DNA of 64,000 bases from Parietaria judaica (lineage: Eukaryota > Streptophyta > Magnoliopsida > Rosales > Urticaceae): positions 29,548,586 through 29,612,585 of the forward strand of contig OX940871.1 in the NCBI GenBank assembly GCA_954871525.1, written 5' to 3'. The position numbers and the translations under genes are program-made. The first letter of the stretch is position 1, and each line of letters opens with the position of its first letter. The notes under the pieces are model-generated. The model ran no database searches. It had not been told where the DNA came from and was given only the letters and a program-made list of their open reading frames with translations. This document shows, one piece after another, positions 1 to 12,493 of the stretch.

Positions 1-589
1 ACCAATTGTATATAACAATATGGTTATGCTCATATATCATTTACAGATTCATCCTTTGATCTAAATGCATCATCACGATGTGATGATCAAATCGAAGAAG
101 GCTTAATTCCTTAAATCGATTCCATAAAATATACATGTTATAACACACTAAGAATTTCACCATTCTAACGCGGCTTTTATAAAATATATGCATTAAGAGA
201 TAATCATGATAACCCATCATTCGGTTGTCATGATAACCATGAATCAACTCTTAAAATATAAAAAGTAAATTCAACATGATTGAAAATATTTACGTAAGAT
301 TCTCGCTTTGATCCCAAATAATATAAAATGATATTCATTTTCAATACCATTAGACCATATTAATCACCCAAGTTGGAGTTAACATTAGTGATATCGAACT
401 CCATATCTCGCATTGATGGTAAGAGTTTAGTTTTCATTGAACTATAACTCATACCTCATGTAAGGAGGAACCTAAAACATCCTCTCTTATTACTCCACAC
501 TAATTAATCATCATGAAATGAAAGAATAACTTACTTGCGGACTATAAGAAATCAGCTCGACTTGCATATACGGTGACGATAGGTGAACC
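1..589 (-). mobile_element. 5' leader of a minus-strand LTR retrotransposon (partial)
   Basis: This AT-rich stretch lies immediately inside the primer-binding site at 590-601. Since the LTR is to the right and the element reads leftward, it should be the untranslated leader and perhaps the start of the gag region, cut off by the window edge. I see no gag, protease or reverse-transcriptase motif. The longest same-strand open frame here (41-247, 68 codons) is low-complexity and His/Met-rich with no recognisable domain, so I do not call a gene. The assignment rests only on position relative to the PBS and LTR. It could equally be the remains of a non-autonomous element. Confidence 0.55.
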
Positions 590-601
590 GCTCTGATACC
601 A
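590..601 (-). other. Primer-binding site, initiator-Met tRNA type
   Basis: The minus strand reads TGGTATCAGAGC, the 12 bases complementary to the 3' end of plant initiator methionine tRNA, the usual primer of plant Ty1/copia and many Ty3/gypsy elements. Three bases (602-604) separate it from the LTR edge at 605, a normal spacing. This fixes the element's orientation (minus) and shows that the adjacent LTR is the 5' LTR. Confidence 0.8.
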
Positions 602-604
602 CTC

Positions 605-636
605 TGTAACGACCCCCTTTTCTCGGGTCCGTTACA
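605..636. repeat. Inverted repeat at the inner LTR edge
   Basis: TGTAACGACCCC at 605-616 is followed, after a short T-rich spacer, by GGGTCCGTTACA, its near-perfect reverse complement (one extra base in one arm). The LTR 3' terminus on the minus strand can thus form a hairpin. It may act in transcript termination or polyadenylation, but that is inference. Confidence 0.6.
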
Positions 637-1139
637 TCTTCGATTAAACTCGTCAAAGTCCCGGTTTATAAAAATATTTTAAAGAGAAAATATTTAAATA
701 TGTTTAAAGTTCAATACAATTTATATAATAAGTACTCGGGACTATACTTAACTTTAAAACAAAAATAAAATATTTCGGAGCTCCTTATTTTAAAAACAAA
801 TAAGAAAAAGATTGCGGAAAATTACAAGATTGATTCTACCACCGTATGCACCCGTATATGCCACCGCTGATCCCGCTTCATCCGCAACTCATTAGTTTTT
901 TCCTGATTCTACAACACAACTATACGAGTGAGCTAACGCTCAGTACGCAAAAGCTTTTTATTGCTCACAAAAATAATCATATATAGTTCACATAATGCAA
1001 TGCCATGCTACTATTTTATGTATTTTTATTTATAAACATAATCTTGGGCCCTGCGTTCGTACCAGCGCGCAACTACGCCTACGGGGGACTGGGGGCGCGA
1101 CCCTAACCAAGTCAGCCCGCGGCAATCATCTCACGACGT

Positions 1140-1211
1140 ATCAGTGACTACTCGACCCGATACGGTCGGAGGCTTCATACACATTGTAATCAGTGACTAC
1201 GCGACCCGATA
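1140..1211. repeat. Direct repeat pair inside the LTR (49-bp spacing)
   Basis: The 23-bp string beginning ATCAGTGACTAC at 1140-1162 recurs at 1189-1211 with one mismatch (T versus G at the thirteenth base). It sits in the GC-richer part of the LTR. Short direct repeats of this sort are common in LTR U3 regions; no function can be assigned. Confidence 0.75.
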
Positions 1212-2120
1212 TACAATGGTTGGTACGACGCAATTTATTACTAAAATTGTCATACATATATTTAATATCACTATAGATTATATGTATGACTAAATCCTGC
1301 TTTTGGAATATACTCATACTGTATATTCATGCTTTTTTTTTTAATATGCTTATATCGCATATCTAACATATATCATCAAACAATTCCACAAAACAACACA
1401 TATTTCACAACCTACACAATCACACAAACCATAATATTATTGTTGTGTTGTAGTGAGTATTTTTACGTACCTTACACCTTATGAACTCTTAATAATTTGA
1501 TTCGGTACTTTCTTCTTATACAAAGAGGCTGATATAAACATAAGCTTATTTATAAGATTTCAAACTTATTAAAAGTCCATGATATCCAATAAGAATATTA
1601 GAAAATTATCATCATATCAAAGAGTACGTATATTCAATTCATTTTCGTAATCTTATTAACTAGCTTATAGCCTTTAAATGAATCATCTAAATCAATATAA
1701 CCAAACTCTGCTCTATACATATCATCACCATATCAAATACCTATTTTTATACTCACTGCGTATTTACTAATTTTTAATAATCACTAAGCATTGAAAGTGT
1801 TATGTAAGTATATATCACATATCACACCAATTCTATGTCTACATGTATACTTAAACCGTATAATAGTAATATTTAAGCTATGATCATGATCACCCTTTTA
1901 TTATCAGCATCTATTTCATATGTGCGACAAATATATTGTGCAAACATATGTTACTGTAATTCCTTAGTAAAGAAAAGAATTTATCATAATTCTATCTTAA
2001 AGTTTTCAAGATGTAAGCATAGAAATTTAGAGAAGAGCTTACCAACTATTAAGAAATAGAAAGAGGTCGAGCGGGAGCTCGAGAAAAGTCAGCTAACAAT
2101 TCTGAAAGATCATATCATGA

Positions 2121-2124
<4 letters not shown>

Positions 2125-2159
<35 letters not shown>
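2125..2159. repeat. (AT)n microsatellite
   Basis: About 17 uninterrupted AT dinucleotides lie within the LTR. This is a simple sequence repeat likely to vary in length, with no further feature. Confidence 0.95.
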
Positions 2160-2163
<4 letters not shown>

Positions 2164-2701
2164 AAGTCGGCTGGAAGAATATGGAAGCTTCACTTGAAGA
2201 TGTCAGCATACATAATGCATAAATAAAACGTATATTAAGGTTAAAATGTTAAATCTGTATAGGTAGATTAATTATTTAGATATTGGTAAGGTTAAGACAT
2301 AGATAAAATAAAATGAAACGTGGGTGGCTGAAAAGTTTATAAAATTTTGCATATTTGCTTATAAAGTACTAATTTAATATTTATTCATGATCTTCATATA
2401 GAAAATTATTAAAGAAGGGCATTATAATTAAAATAACACTCTCAATGTTAAAGATAAAATACTCAACTTATTTTATTATCATTGATTTTTTTTTAATCGA
2501 TAATATATGAAGAAAAATTAAATATAATAAAATTATTGTTCCTAAAAAAAAACGGGCACTACATAGACATTGGAATTTGAATATAACAAGAGTTCTCATG
2601 CAAAAATATGCAAGGATTAAATTGTTGACGAGAAATGTCATAGGAAATGCTATAGCATTTCCTATAGCATTTCTTTATTTGACTTTTTTACAACCTTAAA
2701 A

Positions 2702-4091
2702 TTCTAACCAATTGAGAAAATAATGATTTTAGGGCTTATACATTGGAATTTGAATATAACAAGAGTTCTCATGCGAAAATATGCAAGGATTAAATTGTTG
2801 ACGATAAATACCATAGGAAATGCTATAGCATTTCCTATAGCATTTCTTTATTTTACATTTTTTACAACCTTCAATTTCGAACCAATTGAAAAAATAATGA
2901 TTTTAGGGCTTATACATTGGAATTTGAATATAACAAGAGTTCTCATAAAAAAATATGCAAGGATTAAATTGTTGACGAGAAATGCCATAGGAAATGCTAT
3001 AGCATTTCCTATAGAATTTCTTTATTCTACAATTTTTACAACCTTAAATTTCGAACCAATTGAAAAAATAATGATTTTAGGGCTTATACATTGGAATTTG
3101 AATATAACAAGAGTTCTCATGCAAAAATATGCAAGGATTAAATTGTTGACGAGAAATGCCATAGGAAATGCTATAGTATTTCCTATAGCATTTCTTTATT
3201 TTACATTTTTTACGACCCTAAATTTCGAACCAATTGAAAAAATAATGATTTTAAAGCTTATACATTGGAATTAGAATATAACAAGAGTTCTCATGCAAAA
3301 ATATGCAAGGATTAAATAGTTGACGAGAAATGCCATAGGAAATGCTATAGCATTTCCTATAGCATTTCTTTATTTGACTTTTTTACAACCTTAAAATTCT
3401 AACCAATTGAGAAAATAATGATTTTAGGGCTTATACATTGGAATTTGAATATAACAAGAGTTCTCATGCGAAAATATGCAAGGATTAAATTGTTGACGAT
3501 AAATACCATAGGAAATGCTATAGCATTTCCTATAGCATTTCTTTATTTTACATTTTTTACAACCTTCAATTTCGAACCAATTGAAAAAATAATGATTTTA
3601 GGGCTTATACATTGGAATTTGAATATAACAAGAGTTCTCATAAAAAAATATGCAAGGATTAAATTGTTGACGAGAAATGCCATAGGAAATGCTATAGCAT
3701 TTCCTATAGAATTTCTTTATTCTACAATTTTTACAACCTTAAATTTCGAACCAATTGAAAAAATAATGATTTTAGGGCTTATACATTGGAATTTGAATAT
3801 AACCAGAGTTCTCATGCAAAAATATGCAAGGATTAAATTGTTGACGAGAAATGCCATAGGAAATGCTATAGTATTTCCTATAGCATTTCTTTATTTTACA
3901 TTTTTTACGACCCTAAATTTCGAACCAATTGAAAAAATAATGATTTTAAAGCTTATACATTGGAATTAGAATATAACAAGAGTTCTCATGCAAAAATATG
4001 CAAGGATTAAATAGTTGACGAGAAATGCCATAGGAAATGCTATAGCATTTCCTATAGCATTTCTTTATTTGACTTTTTTGCAACCTTAAAT
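2702..4091 (+). repeat. Tandem duplication of a four-monomer unit (695 bp)
   Basis: Positions 2702-3396 and 3397-4091 are almost identical across four consecutive monomers, sharing private variants such as AAAATTCTAACC and TAGAATTTC in the dyad's right arm. I saw only isolated differences (for example AACCAGAG in the second copy against AACAAGAG in the first). The near-identity, compared with clear divergence between neighbouring monomers, marks a recent higher-order duplication. A more diverged relative of the unit lies at about 7450-8000. Confidence 0.88.
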
Positions 4092-4377
4092 TTCGAACCA
4101 ATTGAGAAAATAATGATTTTAGGGCTTATACATTCGAATTTGAATATAACAAGAGTTCTCATGCCAAAATATGCAAGGATTAAATTGTAGACGAGAAATG
4201 CCATAGGAAATGCTATAGCATTTCCTATAGCATTTCTTTATTTTACATTGTTTACGACCTAAAATTCGAACCAATTGAAAAAATAATGATTTTAGGGCTT
4301 ATACATTGTAATTTGAATATAAAAAGAGTTCTCATGAAAAAATATGCAAGGATTAAATTGTTGACGAGAAATGCCAT

Positions 4378-4440
4378 AGGAAATGCTATAGCATTTCCTA
4401 TAAATGATATAGCATTTCCTATAGCATTTCTTTATTTTAC
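4378..4440 (+). repeat. Expanded dyad variant (extra 18 bp)
   Basis: The monomer starting near 4286 carries an additional 18 bp within the palindromic block. The CATTTCCTATA element is repeated with AATGAT between, giving a monomer about 192 bp long. The insertion is a multiple of three and lies in the region where almost all indels of this satellite fall. Confidence 0.8.
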
Positions 4441-7400
4441 ATTTTTTACAACCTTAAATTTCGAACCAATTGAAAAAATAATGATTTTAGGGCTTATACA
4501 TTGGAATTTGAATATAACAAGTGTTCTCATCCCAAAATATGCAAGGATTAAATTGTTGACGAGAAATGCCATAGGAAATGCTATAGCATTTCCTATAGCA
4601 TTTCTTTATTTTACATTTTTTACAACCTTAAATTTTGAACCAATTGAAAAAATAATGATTTTAGGGCTTATACATTGGAATTTGAATACAACAAGAGTTC
4701 TCATGAAAAAATATGCAAGGATTAAATTGTTGACGAGAAATGCCATAGGAAATGCTATAGCATTTCCTATAGAATTTCTTTATTTTACATTTTTTACAAC
4801 CTTAAATTTCGAACCAATTGAAAAAATAATGATTTTAGGGTTTATACATTGGAATTTGAATATAACAAGAGTTCTCATGCAAAAATATGCAAGGATTAAA
4901 TTGTTGACGAGAAATGTCATAGGAAATGCTATAGCATTTCCTATAGCATTTCTTTATTTGACTTTTTTACAACCTTAAATTTCGAACCAATTGAGAAAAT
5001 AATGATTTTAGAGCTTATACATTCGAATTTGAATATAACAAGAGTTCTCATGCCAAAATATGCAAGGATTAAATTGTTGACGAGAAATGCCATAGGAAAT
5101 GCTGTAGCATTTCCTATAGCATTTCTTTATTTTACATTGTTTACGACCTAAAATTCGAACCAATTGAAAAAATAATGATTTTAGGGCTTATACATTGTAA
5201 TTTGAATATAAAAAGAGTTCTCATGAAAAAATATGCAAGGATTAAATTGTTGACGAGAAATGCCATAGGAAATGCTATAGCATTTCCTATAGCATTTCTT
5301 TATTTTACATTTTTTACAACCTTAAATTTCGAACCAATTGAAAAAATAATGATTTTAGGGCTTATACATTGGAATTTTAATATAACAAGAGTTCTCATGC
5401 AAAAATATGCAAGGATTAAATTGTTGCCGAGAAATGCCATAGGGTATGCTATAGCATTTCCTATAGCATTTCTTTATTTAACATTTTTTACAACCTTAAA
5501 TTTTGAACCAATTCAAAAAATAATGATTTTAGGGCTTATACATTGGAATTTTAATATAACAAGAGTTCTCATGCAAAAATATGCAAGGATTAAATTGTTG
5601 ACGAGAAATGCCATAGGAAATGCTATAGCATTTCCTATAGCATTTCTTTATTTTACATTTTTTACAACCTTAAATTTCGAACCAATTGAAAAAATAATAA
5701 TTTTAAAGCTTATACATTGGAATTTGAATATAACAAGAGTTCTCATGCAAAAATATGCAAGGATTAAATTGTTGACGAGAAATGCCATATGTAATGCTAT
5801 AGCATTTCCTATTGCATTTTTTTATTTTACATTTTTTACAACCTTAAATTTCGAACCAATTGAAAAAATAATGAGTTTAGGGATTATACATTGGAATTTG
5901 AATATAACAAGAGTTCTCATGCAAAAATATGCAAGGATTAAATTGTTGACGAGAAATGCCATAGGAAATGCTATAGCATTTCCTATAGAATTTCTTTATT
6001 TTACATTTTTTACAACCTTAAATTTCGAACCAATTGAAAAAATAATGATTTTAGGGCTTATACATTGGAATTTGAATATAACAAGAGTTCTCATGCAAAA
6101 ATATGCAAGGATTAAATTGTTGACGAGAAATGTCATAGGAAATGCTATAGCATTTCCTATAGCATTTCTTTATTTGACTTTTTTACAACCTTAAATTTCG
6201 AACCAATTGAGAAAATAATGATTTTAGGGCTTATACATTGGAATTTGAATATAACAAGAGTTCTCATGCAAAAATATGCAAGGATTAAATTGTTGACGGG
6301 AAATGCTATAAGAAATGCTATAGTATTTCCTATAGCATTTCTTTATTTTACATTTTTTACAACCTTAAATTTTGAACCAATTGAAAAAATAATGATTTTA
6401 GGGCTTATACATTGGAATTTGAATATAACAAGAGTTCTCATGCAAAAATATGCAAGGATTAAATTGTTGACGAGAAATGCCATAGGAAATGCTATAGCAT
6501 TTCCTATTGCATTTCTTTATTTGACTTTTTTACAACCTTAAATTTCGAACCAATTGAGAAAATAATGATTTTAGGGCTTATACATTGGAATTTGAATATA
6601 ACAAGAGTTCTCATGCGAAAATATGCAAGGATTAAATTGTTGACGAGAAATGCCATAGGAAATGCTATAGCATTTCCTATAGCATTTCTTTATTTTACAT
6701 TTTTTACAACCTTAAATTTCGAACCAATTGAAAAAATAATGATTTTAGGGCTTATACAATTGAATTTGAATATAACAAGAGTTCTCATGAAAAAATATGC
6801 AAGGATTAAATTGTTGACGAGAAATGCCATATGAAATGCTATAGAATTTCCTATAGAATTTCTTTATATTACATTTTTTACAACCTTAAATTTCGAACCA
6901 ATTGAAAAAATAATGATTTTAGGGCTTATACATTGGAATTTGAATATAACAAGTGTTCTCATGCAAAAATATGCAAGGATTAAATTGCTGACGAGAAATG
7001 CCATAGGAAATGCTATAGAATTTCCTATAGCATTTCTTTATTTTACATTTTTTACGACCTTAAATTTCGAACCAATTGAAAAAATAATGATTTTAAATCT
7101 TATACATTGGAATTTTAATATAACAAGAGTTCTCATGCAAAAATATGCAAGGATTAAATTGTTGACGAGAAATGCCATAGGAAATGCTATAGCATTTCCT
7201 ATAGCATTTCTTTATTTTACTTTTTTACAACCTTAAATTTTGAACCAATTGAGAAAATAATGATTTTAGGGCTTATACATTGGAATTTGAATATAACAAG
7301 AGTTCTCATGCCAAAATATGCAAGGATTAAATTGTTCACGAGAAATGCCATAGGAAATGCTATAGCATTTCTTATAGCATTTCTTTATTTGACTTTTTTA

Positions 7401-9844
7401 CAACCTTAAATTTCGAACCAATTGATAAAATAATGATTTTAGGGCTTATACATTGGAATTTTGAATATAACAAGAGTTCTCATGCCAAAATATGCAAGGA
7501 TTAAATTGTTGACGAGAAATGCCATAGGAAATGCTATAGCATTTCCTATAGCATTTCTTTATTTTACATTTTTTACAACCTTCAATTTCGAACCAATTGA
7601 AAAAATAATGATTTTAGGGCTTATACATTGGAATTTGAATATAACAAGAGTTCTCATGAAAAAATATGCAAGGATTAAATTGTTGACGAGAAATGCCATA
7701 GGAAATGCTATAGCATTTCCTATAACAATTCTTTATTCTACAATTTTTACAACCTTAAATTTCGAACCAATTGAAAAAATAATGATTTTAGGGCTTATAC
7801 ATTGGAATTTGAATATAACAAGAGTTCTCATGCAAAAATATGCAAGGATTAAATTGTTGACGAGAAATGCCATAGGAAATGCTATAGTATTTCCTATAGC
7901 ATTTCTTTATTTTACATTTTTTACGACCCTAAATTTCGAACCAATTGAAAAAATAATGATTTTAAAGCTTATACATTGGAATTAGAATATAACAAGAGTT
8001 CTCATGCAAAAATATGCAAGGATTAAATAGTTGACGAGAAATGCCATAGGAAATGCTATAGCATTTCCTATAGCATTTCTTTATTTGACTTTTTTACAAC
8101 CTTAAATTTCGAACCAATTGAGAAAATAATGATTTTAGGGCTTATACATTCGAATTTGAATATAACAAGAGTTCTCATGCCAAAATATGCAAGGATTAAA
8201 TTGTTGACGATAAATGCCATAGGAAATGCTATAGCATTTCCTATAGCATTTCTTTATTTTACATTGTTTACGACCTAAAATTCAAACCAATTGAAAAAAT
8301 AATGATTTTAGGGCTTATACATTGTAATTTGAATATAAAAAGAGTTCTCATGAAAAAATATTCAAGGATTAAATTGTTGACGAGAAATGCCATAGGAAAT
8401 GCTATATCATTTCCTATAGCATTTCTTTATTTTACATTTTTTACAACCTTAAATTTCGAACCAATTGAAAAAATAATGATTTTAGGGCTTATACATTGAA
8501 ATTTTAATATAACAAGAGTTCTCATGCAAAAATATGCAAGGATTAAATTGTTGATGAAAAATGCCATAGCATTTCCTATAGCATTTCTTTATTTTACATT
8601 GTTTACGACCTAAAATTTCAAACCAATTGAAAAAATAATGATTTTAGGGCTTATACATTGGAATTTGAATATAACAAGAGTTCTCATGCAATAATATGCA
8701 AGGATTAAATTGTTGACGAGAAATGCCATAGGAAATGCTATAGCATTTCCTATAGCATTTTTTTATTTGAAATTTTTTACAACCTCAAATTTCGAACCAA
8801 TTGAGAAAATAATGATTTTATGGCTTATACATTGGAATTTGAATATAACAAGAGTTCTCATGCCAAAATATGCAAGGATTAACTTGTTGATGAGAAATGC
8901 CATAGGAAATGCTATAGCATTTCCTATAGCATTTCTTTATTTTACATTTTTTACAACCTTAAATTTCGAACCAATTTTAAAAAAAAATGGTTTTAGGGCT
9001 TATACATTGGAATTTGAATATAACAAGAGTTCTCATGAAAAAATATGCAAGGATTAAATTGTTGACGAGAAATGCCATAGGAAATGCTATAGAATTTCCT
9101 ATAGAATTTCTTTATTTTACATTTTTTACAACCTTAAATTTTGAACCAATTGAAAAAATAATGATTTTAGGGCTTATACATTGTAATTTGAATATAAAAA
9201 GAGTTCTCATGCAAAAATATGCAAGGATTAAATTGTTGACGAGAAATGCCATAGGAGCATTTCCTATAGCATTTCTTTATTTTACATTGTTTACGACCTA
9301 AATTTCGAACCAATTGAAAAAATAATGATTTTAGGGCTTATACATTGTAATTTGAATATAAAAAGAGTTCTCATGCAAAAATATGCAAGGATTAAATTGT
9401 TGACGAGAAATGCCATAGGAAATGCTATAGCATTTCCTATAGCATTTCTTTATTTTACATTCTTTACAACCTTAAATTTCGAAGCAATTGAAAAAATAAT
9501 GATTTTAGGGCTTATACATTGTAATTTGAATGTAAAAAGAGTTCTCTTGAGAAAATATGCAAGGATTAAATTGTTGACGAGAAATGCCATAGGAAATGCT
9601 ATAGTATTTCCTATAGCATTTCTTTATTTTACATTTTTTACAACCTTAAATTTCGAACTAATTGAAAAAATAATGATTTTAAAGCTTATACATTGGAATT
9701 TGAATATAACAAGAGTTCTCATGGAAACATATGCAAGGATTAAATTGTTGACGAAAAATGCCATAGGAAATGCTAGCATTTCCTATAGCATTTCTTTATT
9801 TTACATTGTTTACGACCTAAAATTTTGAACCAATTGAAAAAATA

Positions 9845-10540
9845 ATGATTTTAGGGCTTATACATTGGAATTTGAATATCACAAGAGTTCTCATGCCAAA
9901 ATATGCAAGGAATAAATTGTTGACGAGAAATGCCATAGGAAATGCTATAGCATTTCCTATAGCATTTCTTTATTTTACATTTTTTACAACATTAAATTTC
10001 GAACCAATTGAAAAAATAATGATTTTACGGCTTATACATTGGAGTTTGAATATAACAAGAGTTCTCATGAAAAAATATGCAAGGATTAAATTGTTGACGA
10101 TAAATGCCATAGGAAATGCTATAGCATTTCCTATAGCATTTCTTTATTTTACATTTTTTACAACCTTAAATTTCGAACCAATTGAAAAAATAATGATTTT
10201 AGGGCTTATACATTGGAATTTGAATATCACAAGAGTTCTCATGCCAAAATATGCAAGGATTAAATTGTTGACGAGAAATGCCATAGGAAATGCTATAGCA
10301 TTTCCTATAGCATTTCTTTATTTTACATTTTTTACAACATTAAATTTCGAACCAATTGAAAAAATAATGATTTTACGGCTTATACATTGGAGTTTGAATA
10401 TAACAAGAGTTCTCATGAAAAAATATGCAAGGATTAAATTGTTGACGAGAAATGCCATAGGAAATGCTATAGAATTTCCTAAAGAATTTCTTTATTTTAC
10501 ATTTTTACAACCTTAAATTTCGAACCAATTGAAAAATTAA
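9845..10540 (+). repeat. Two-monomer (348-bp) duplication specific to the left copy
   Basis: A dimer marked by AATATCACAAGAG and TTTTACGGCTTATACATTGG, GGAGTTTG variants occurs twice in tandem here, but only once in the homologous stretch at about 43731-44077. The second half of the last dimer ends in the distinctive CCTAAAGAATTTC variant. This accounts for the 348-bp change in offset between the two large copies. Confidence 0.85.
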
Positions 10541-12493
10541 TGATTTTAGGGCTTATACATTGGAATTTAAATATATCAAGAGTTTTCATGCAAAAATATG
10601 CAAGGATTAATCTGTTGACAAGACTTGCCATAGGAAATGCTATAGCATTTCCTATAGCATTTCTTTATTTTACATTTTTTACAACCTTAAATTTCAAACC
10701 AATTGAAAAAATAATGATTTTAGGGCTTATACATTGGAATTTTAATATTACAAGCGTTCTCATGCAAAAATATGCAAGGATTAAATTGTTGACGAGAAAT
10801 GCCATAGGAAATGCTATAGCATTTCCTATAGCATTTCTATATTTTACATTGTTTAGGACCTAAAATTCGAACCAATTGAAAAAATAATGATTTTAGGGCT
10901 TATACATTGGAATTTGAATATAACAAGAGTTCTCATGCAAAAATATGCAAGGATTAAATAGTTGACGAGAAATGCCATAGGAAATGCTATAGTATTTCCT
11001 ATAGCATTTCTTTATTTTACATTTTTTACAACCTTAAATTTTGAACCAATTGAAAAAATAATGATTTTAGGGCTTATACATTGAATTTTAATATAAAAAG
11101 AGTTCTCATGAAAAAATATGCAATGATTAAATTGTTGACGAAAAATGTCATAGCATTTCCTATCGCATTTCTTTATTTTACATTGTTTACGACCTAAAAT
11201 TTCAAACCAATTGAAAAAATAATGATTTTAGGGCTTATACATTGGAACTTGAATATAACAAGAGTTCTCATGGAAAAATATGCAAGGATTAAATTGTTGA
11301 CGAGAAATGCCATAGGAAATGCTATAGCATTTCCTATAGCATTTCTTTATTTGACATTTTTTACAACCTTAAATTTCGAACCAATTGAGAAAATAATGAT
11401 TTTAGGGCTTATACAATTGAATTTGAATATAACAAGAGTTCTCATGCCAAAATATGCAAGGATTAAATTGTTGACGAGAAATGCCATAGGAAATGCTATA
11501 GCATTTCCTATAGCATTTCTTTATTTTACATTTTTTACGACCTTAAATTTCGAATCAATTGAAAAAATAATAATTTTAAAGCTTATACATTGGAATTTGA
11601 ATACAACAAGAGTTCTCATGCAAAAATATGCAAGGATTAAATTGTTGACGAGAAATGCTATAGGAAATGCTATAGCATTTCCTATAGCATTTCTTTATTT
11701 GACTTTTTTACAACCTTAAATTTCGAACCAATTGAGAAAATAAATATTTTAGGGATTATACATTGGAATTTGAATATAACAAGTGTTCTTATGCACTAAT
11801 ATGCAAGGATTAAATTGTTGACGAGAAATGCCATAGGAAATGTTATAGCATTTCCTATAGCATTTCTTTATTTTACATTTTGTACAACCTTAAATTTCGA
11901 ACCAATTGAAAAAATAATGATTTTAGGGCTTATACATTGGAATTTGAATATAACAAGAGTTCTTATGAAAAAATCAATCACCAAATAACAAATAAATAAT
12001 AATAATTGACGAATGTCTCTGTTTTATTATATTTTCCGAAACGAGCTCGGTTTTCTTCCGTTGAATAGCTGGACAGATGAAGGATCATGAGCATCAATTC
12101 TCTCTATTTCCTTAGCCTTTTCTATTACAAGACTTCTTTCTCTCCTTCCGGGTCTTTCCTTCTCTATTTTTCCGAACCTCCACAAATGAGGCTTATCTTG
12201 CCTTTTATATAGTTTTACCAAGCCTTCCTGTCGCATATTTCCCGCCTTTTTTCCCTTTAATCATTCATTCTCTGGCGTGGTTTGAGGGCAGCATGGTAAA
12301 TCCTTGCTTTATGTCACTTCCGAGCAGGCTGCCGTAATGGGTAGGTGCGCCTCATTAAATGCGCTTCCCGTCAGCCGTCATTCGGCTCTGCAAGCCTCGT
12401 CGCTGACGCTCTCATCGAGTGAGTAGGTCGGCTTCATTAAATGCACGTCTCGTCAAGGGTCATTATAGTTTTCAAAATTTCAATAAAGTTGTA

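Larger units (their letters stand above)
605..2563 (-). mobile_element. 5' LTR of a plant retrotransposon, minus strand
   Basis: Read on the minus strand, this 1959-bp segment starts TGTAGTGCCC at 2563 and ends GGGTCGTTACA at 605, next to the PBS, so it has the TG...CA ends expected of an LTR. The right edge is placed where the sequence changes abruptly to satellite monomer at 2564. A GC-richer island (about 1040-1230) lies in an otherwise AT-rich sequence. A TATATAAAT string on the minus strand at 719-727 is a possible promoter, but such strings are expected by chance here. The second LTR and target-site duplication lie outside the window, so the right edge is not independently confirmed. 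Superfamily is unresolved; length and PBS suit Ty3/gypsy. Confidence 0.65.
2564..11974 (+). repeat. Satellite array A, ~174-bp monomers, plus orientation
   Basis: About 54 head-to-tail copies of an AT-rich monomer, mostly 173-174 bp. Landmarks in order are GGGCTTATACATTGG, AAGAGTTCTCATGC, AAATATGCAAGGATTAAA, GTTGACGAGAAATGCC, a dyad-symmetric block, TTTACATTTTTTACAACC and CGAACCAATTGAAAAAA. Two subtypes alternate irregularly: TTTTTTACAACCTTAAATTT and TTGTTTACGACCTAAAA. Copies differ by substitutions and by indels clustered in the dyad. The left edge is the LTR at 2563; the right edge breaks inside a monomer after CATGAAAAAAT, where the non-satellite insert begins. Plant centromeric satellites are often 150-180 bp, so a centromeric role is plausible but unproven. 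No genes are present; apparent ORFs are periodic translations of the repeat. Confidence 0.97.

Noticed and set aside
41..247. 68-codon minus-strand frame in the element leader
   Set aside because: No gag-like features. The His/Met richness follows from local ATG/CAT/ATC composition.
2640..2680. Dyad in each monomer as a transcription terminator or RNA-gene hairpin
   Set aside because: It is present in essentially all monomers as DNA-level repeat structure, with no gene upstream to terminate and no tRNA/rRNA-like fold or conserved RNA motif nearby.
2723..6834. Series of long plus-strand open frames (up to 339 codons) with repeating 58-residue units, resembling a repetitive membrane protein
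   Set aside because: They are translations of the 174-bp satellite. The same peptide appears from hundreds of copies on both orientations, frames break at each monomer indel, and no promoter, start context or conserved gene boundary is present.
12027..12236. 69-codon minus-strand frame with charged residues (homologue 45612-45821)
   Set aside because: Short, no domain, in a C/T-biased stretch. The only difference between copies changes a residue, and no regulatory context is visible.
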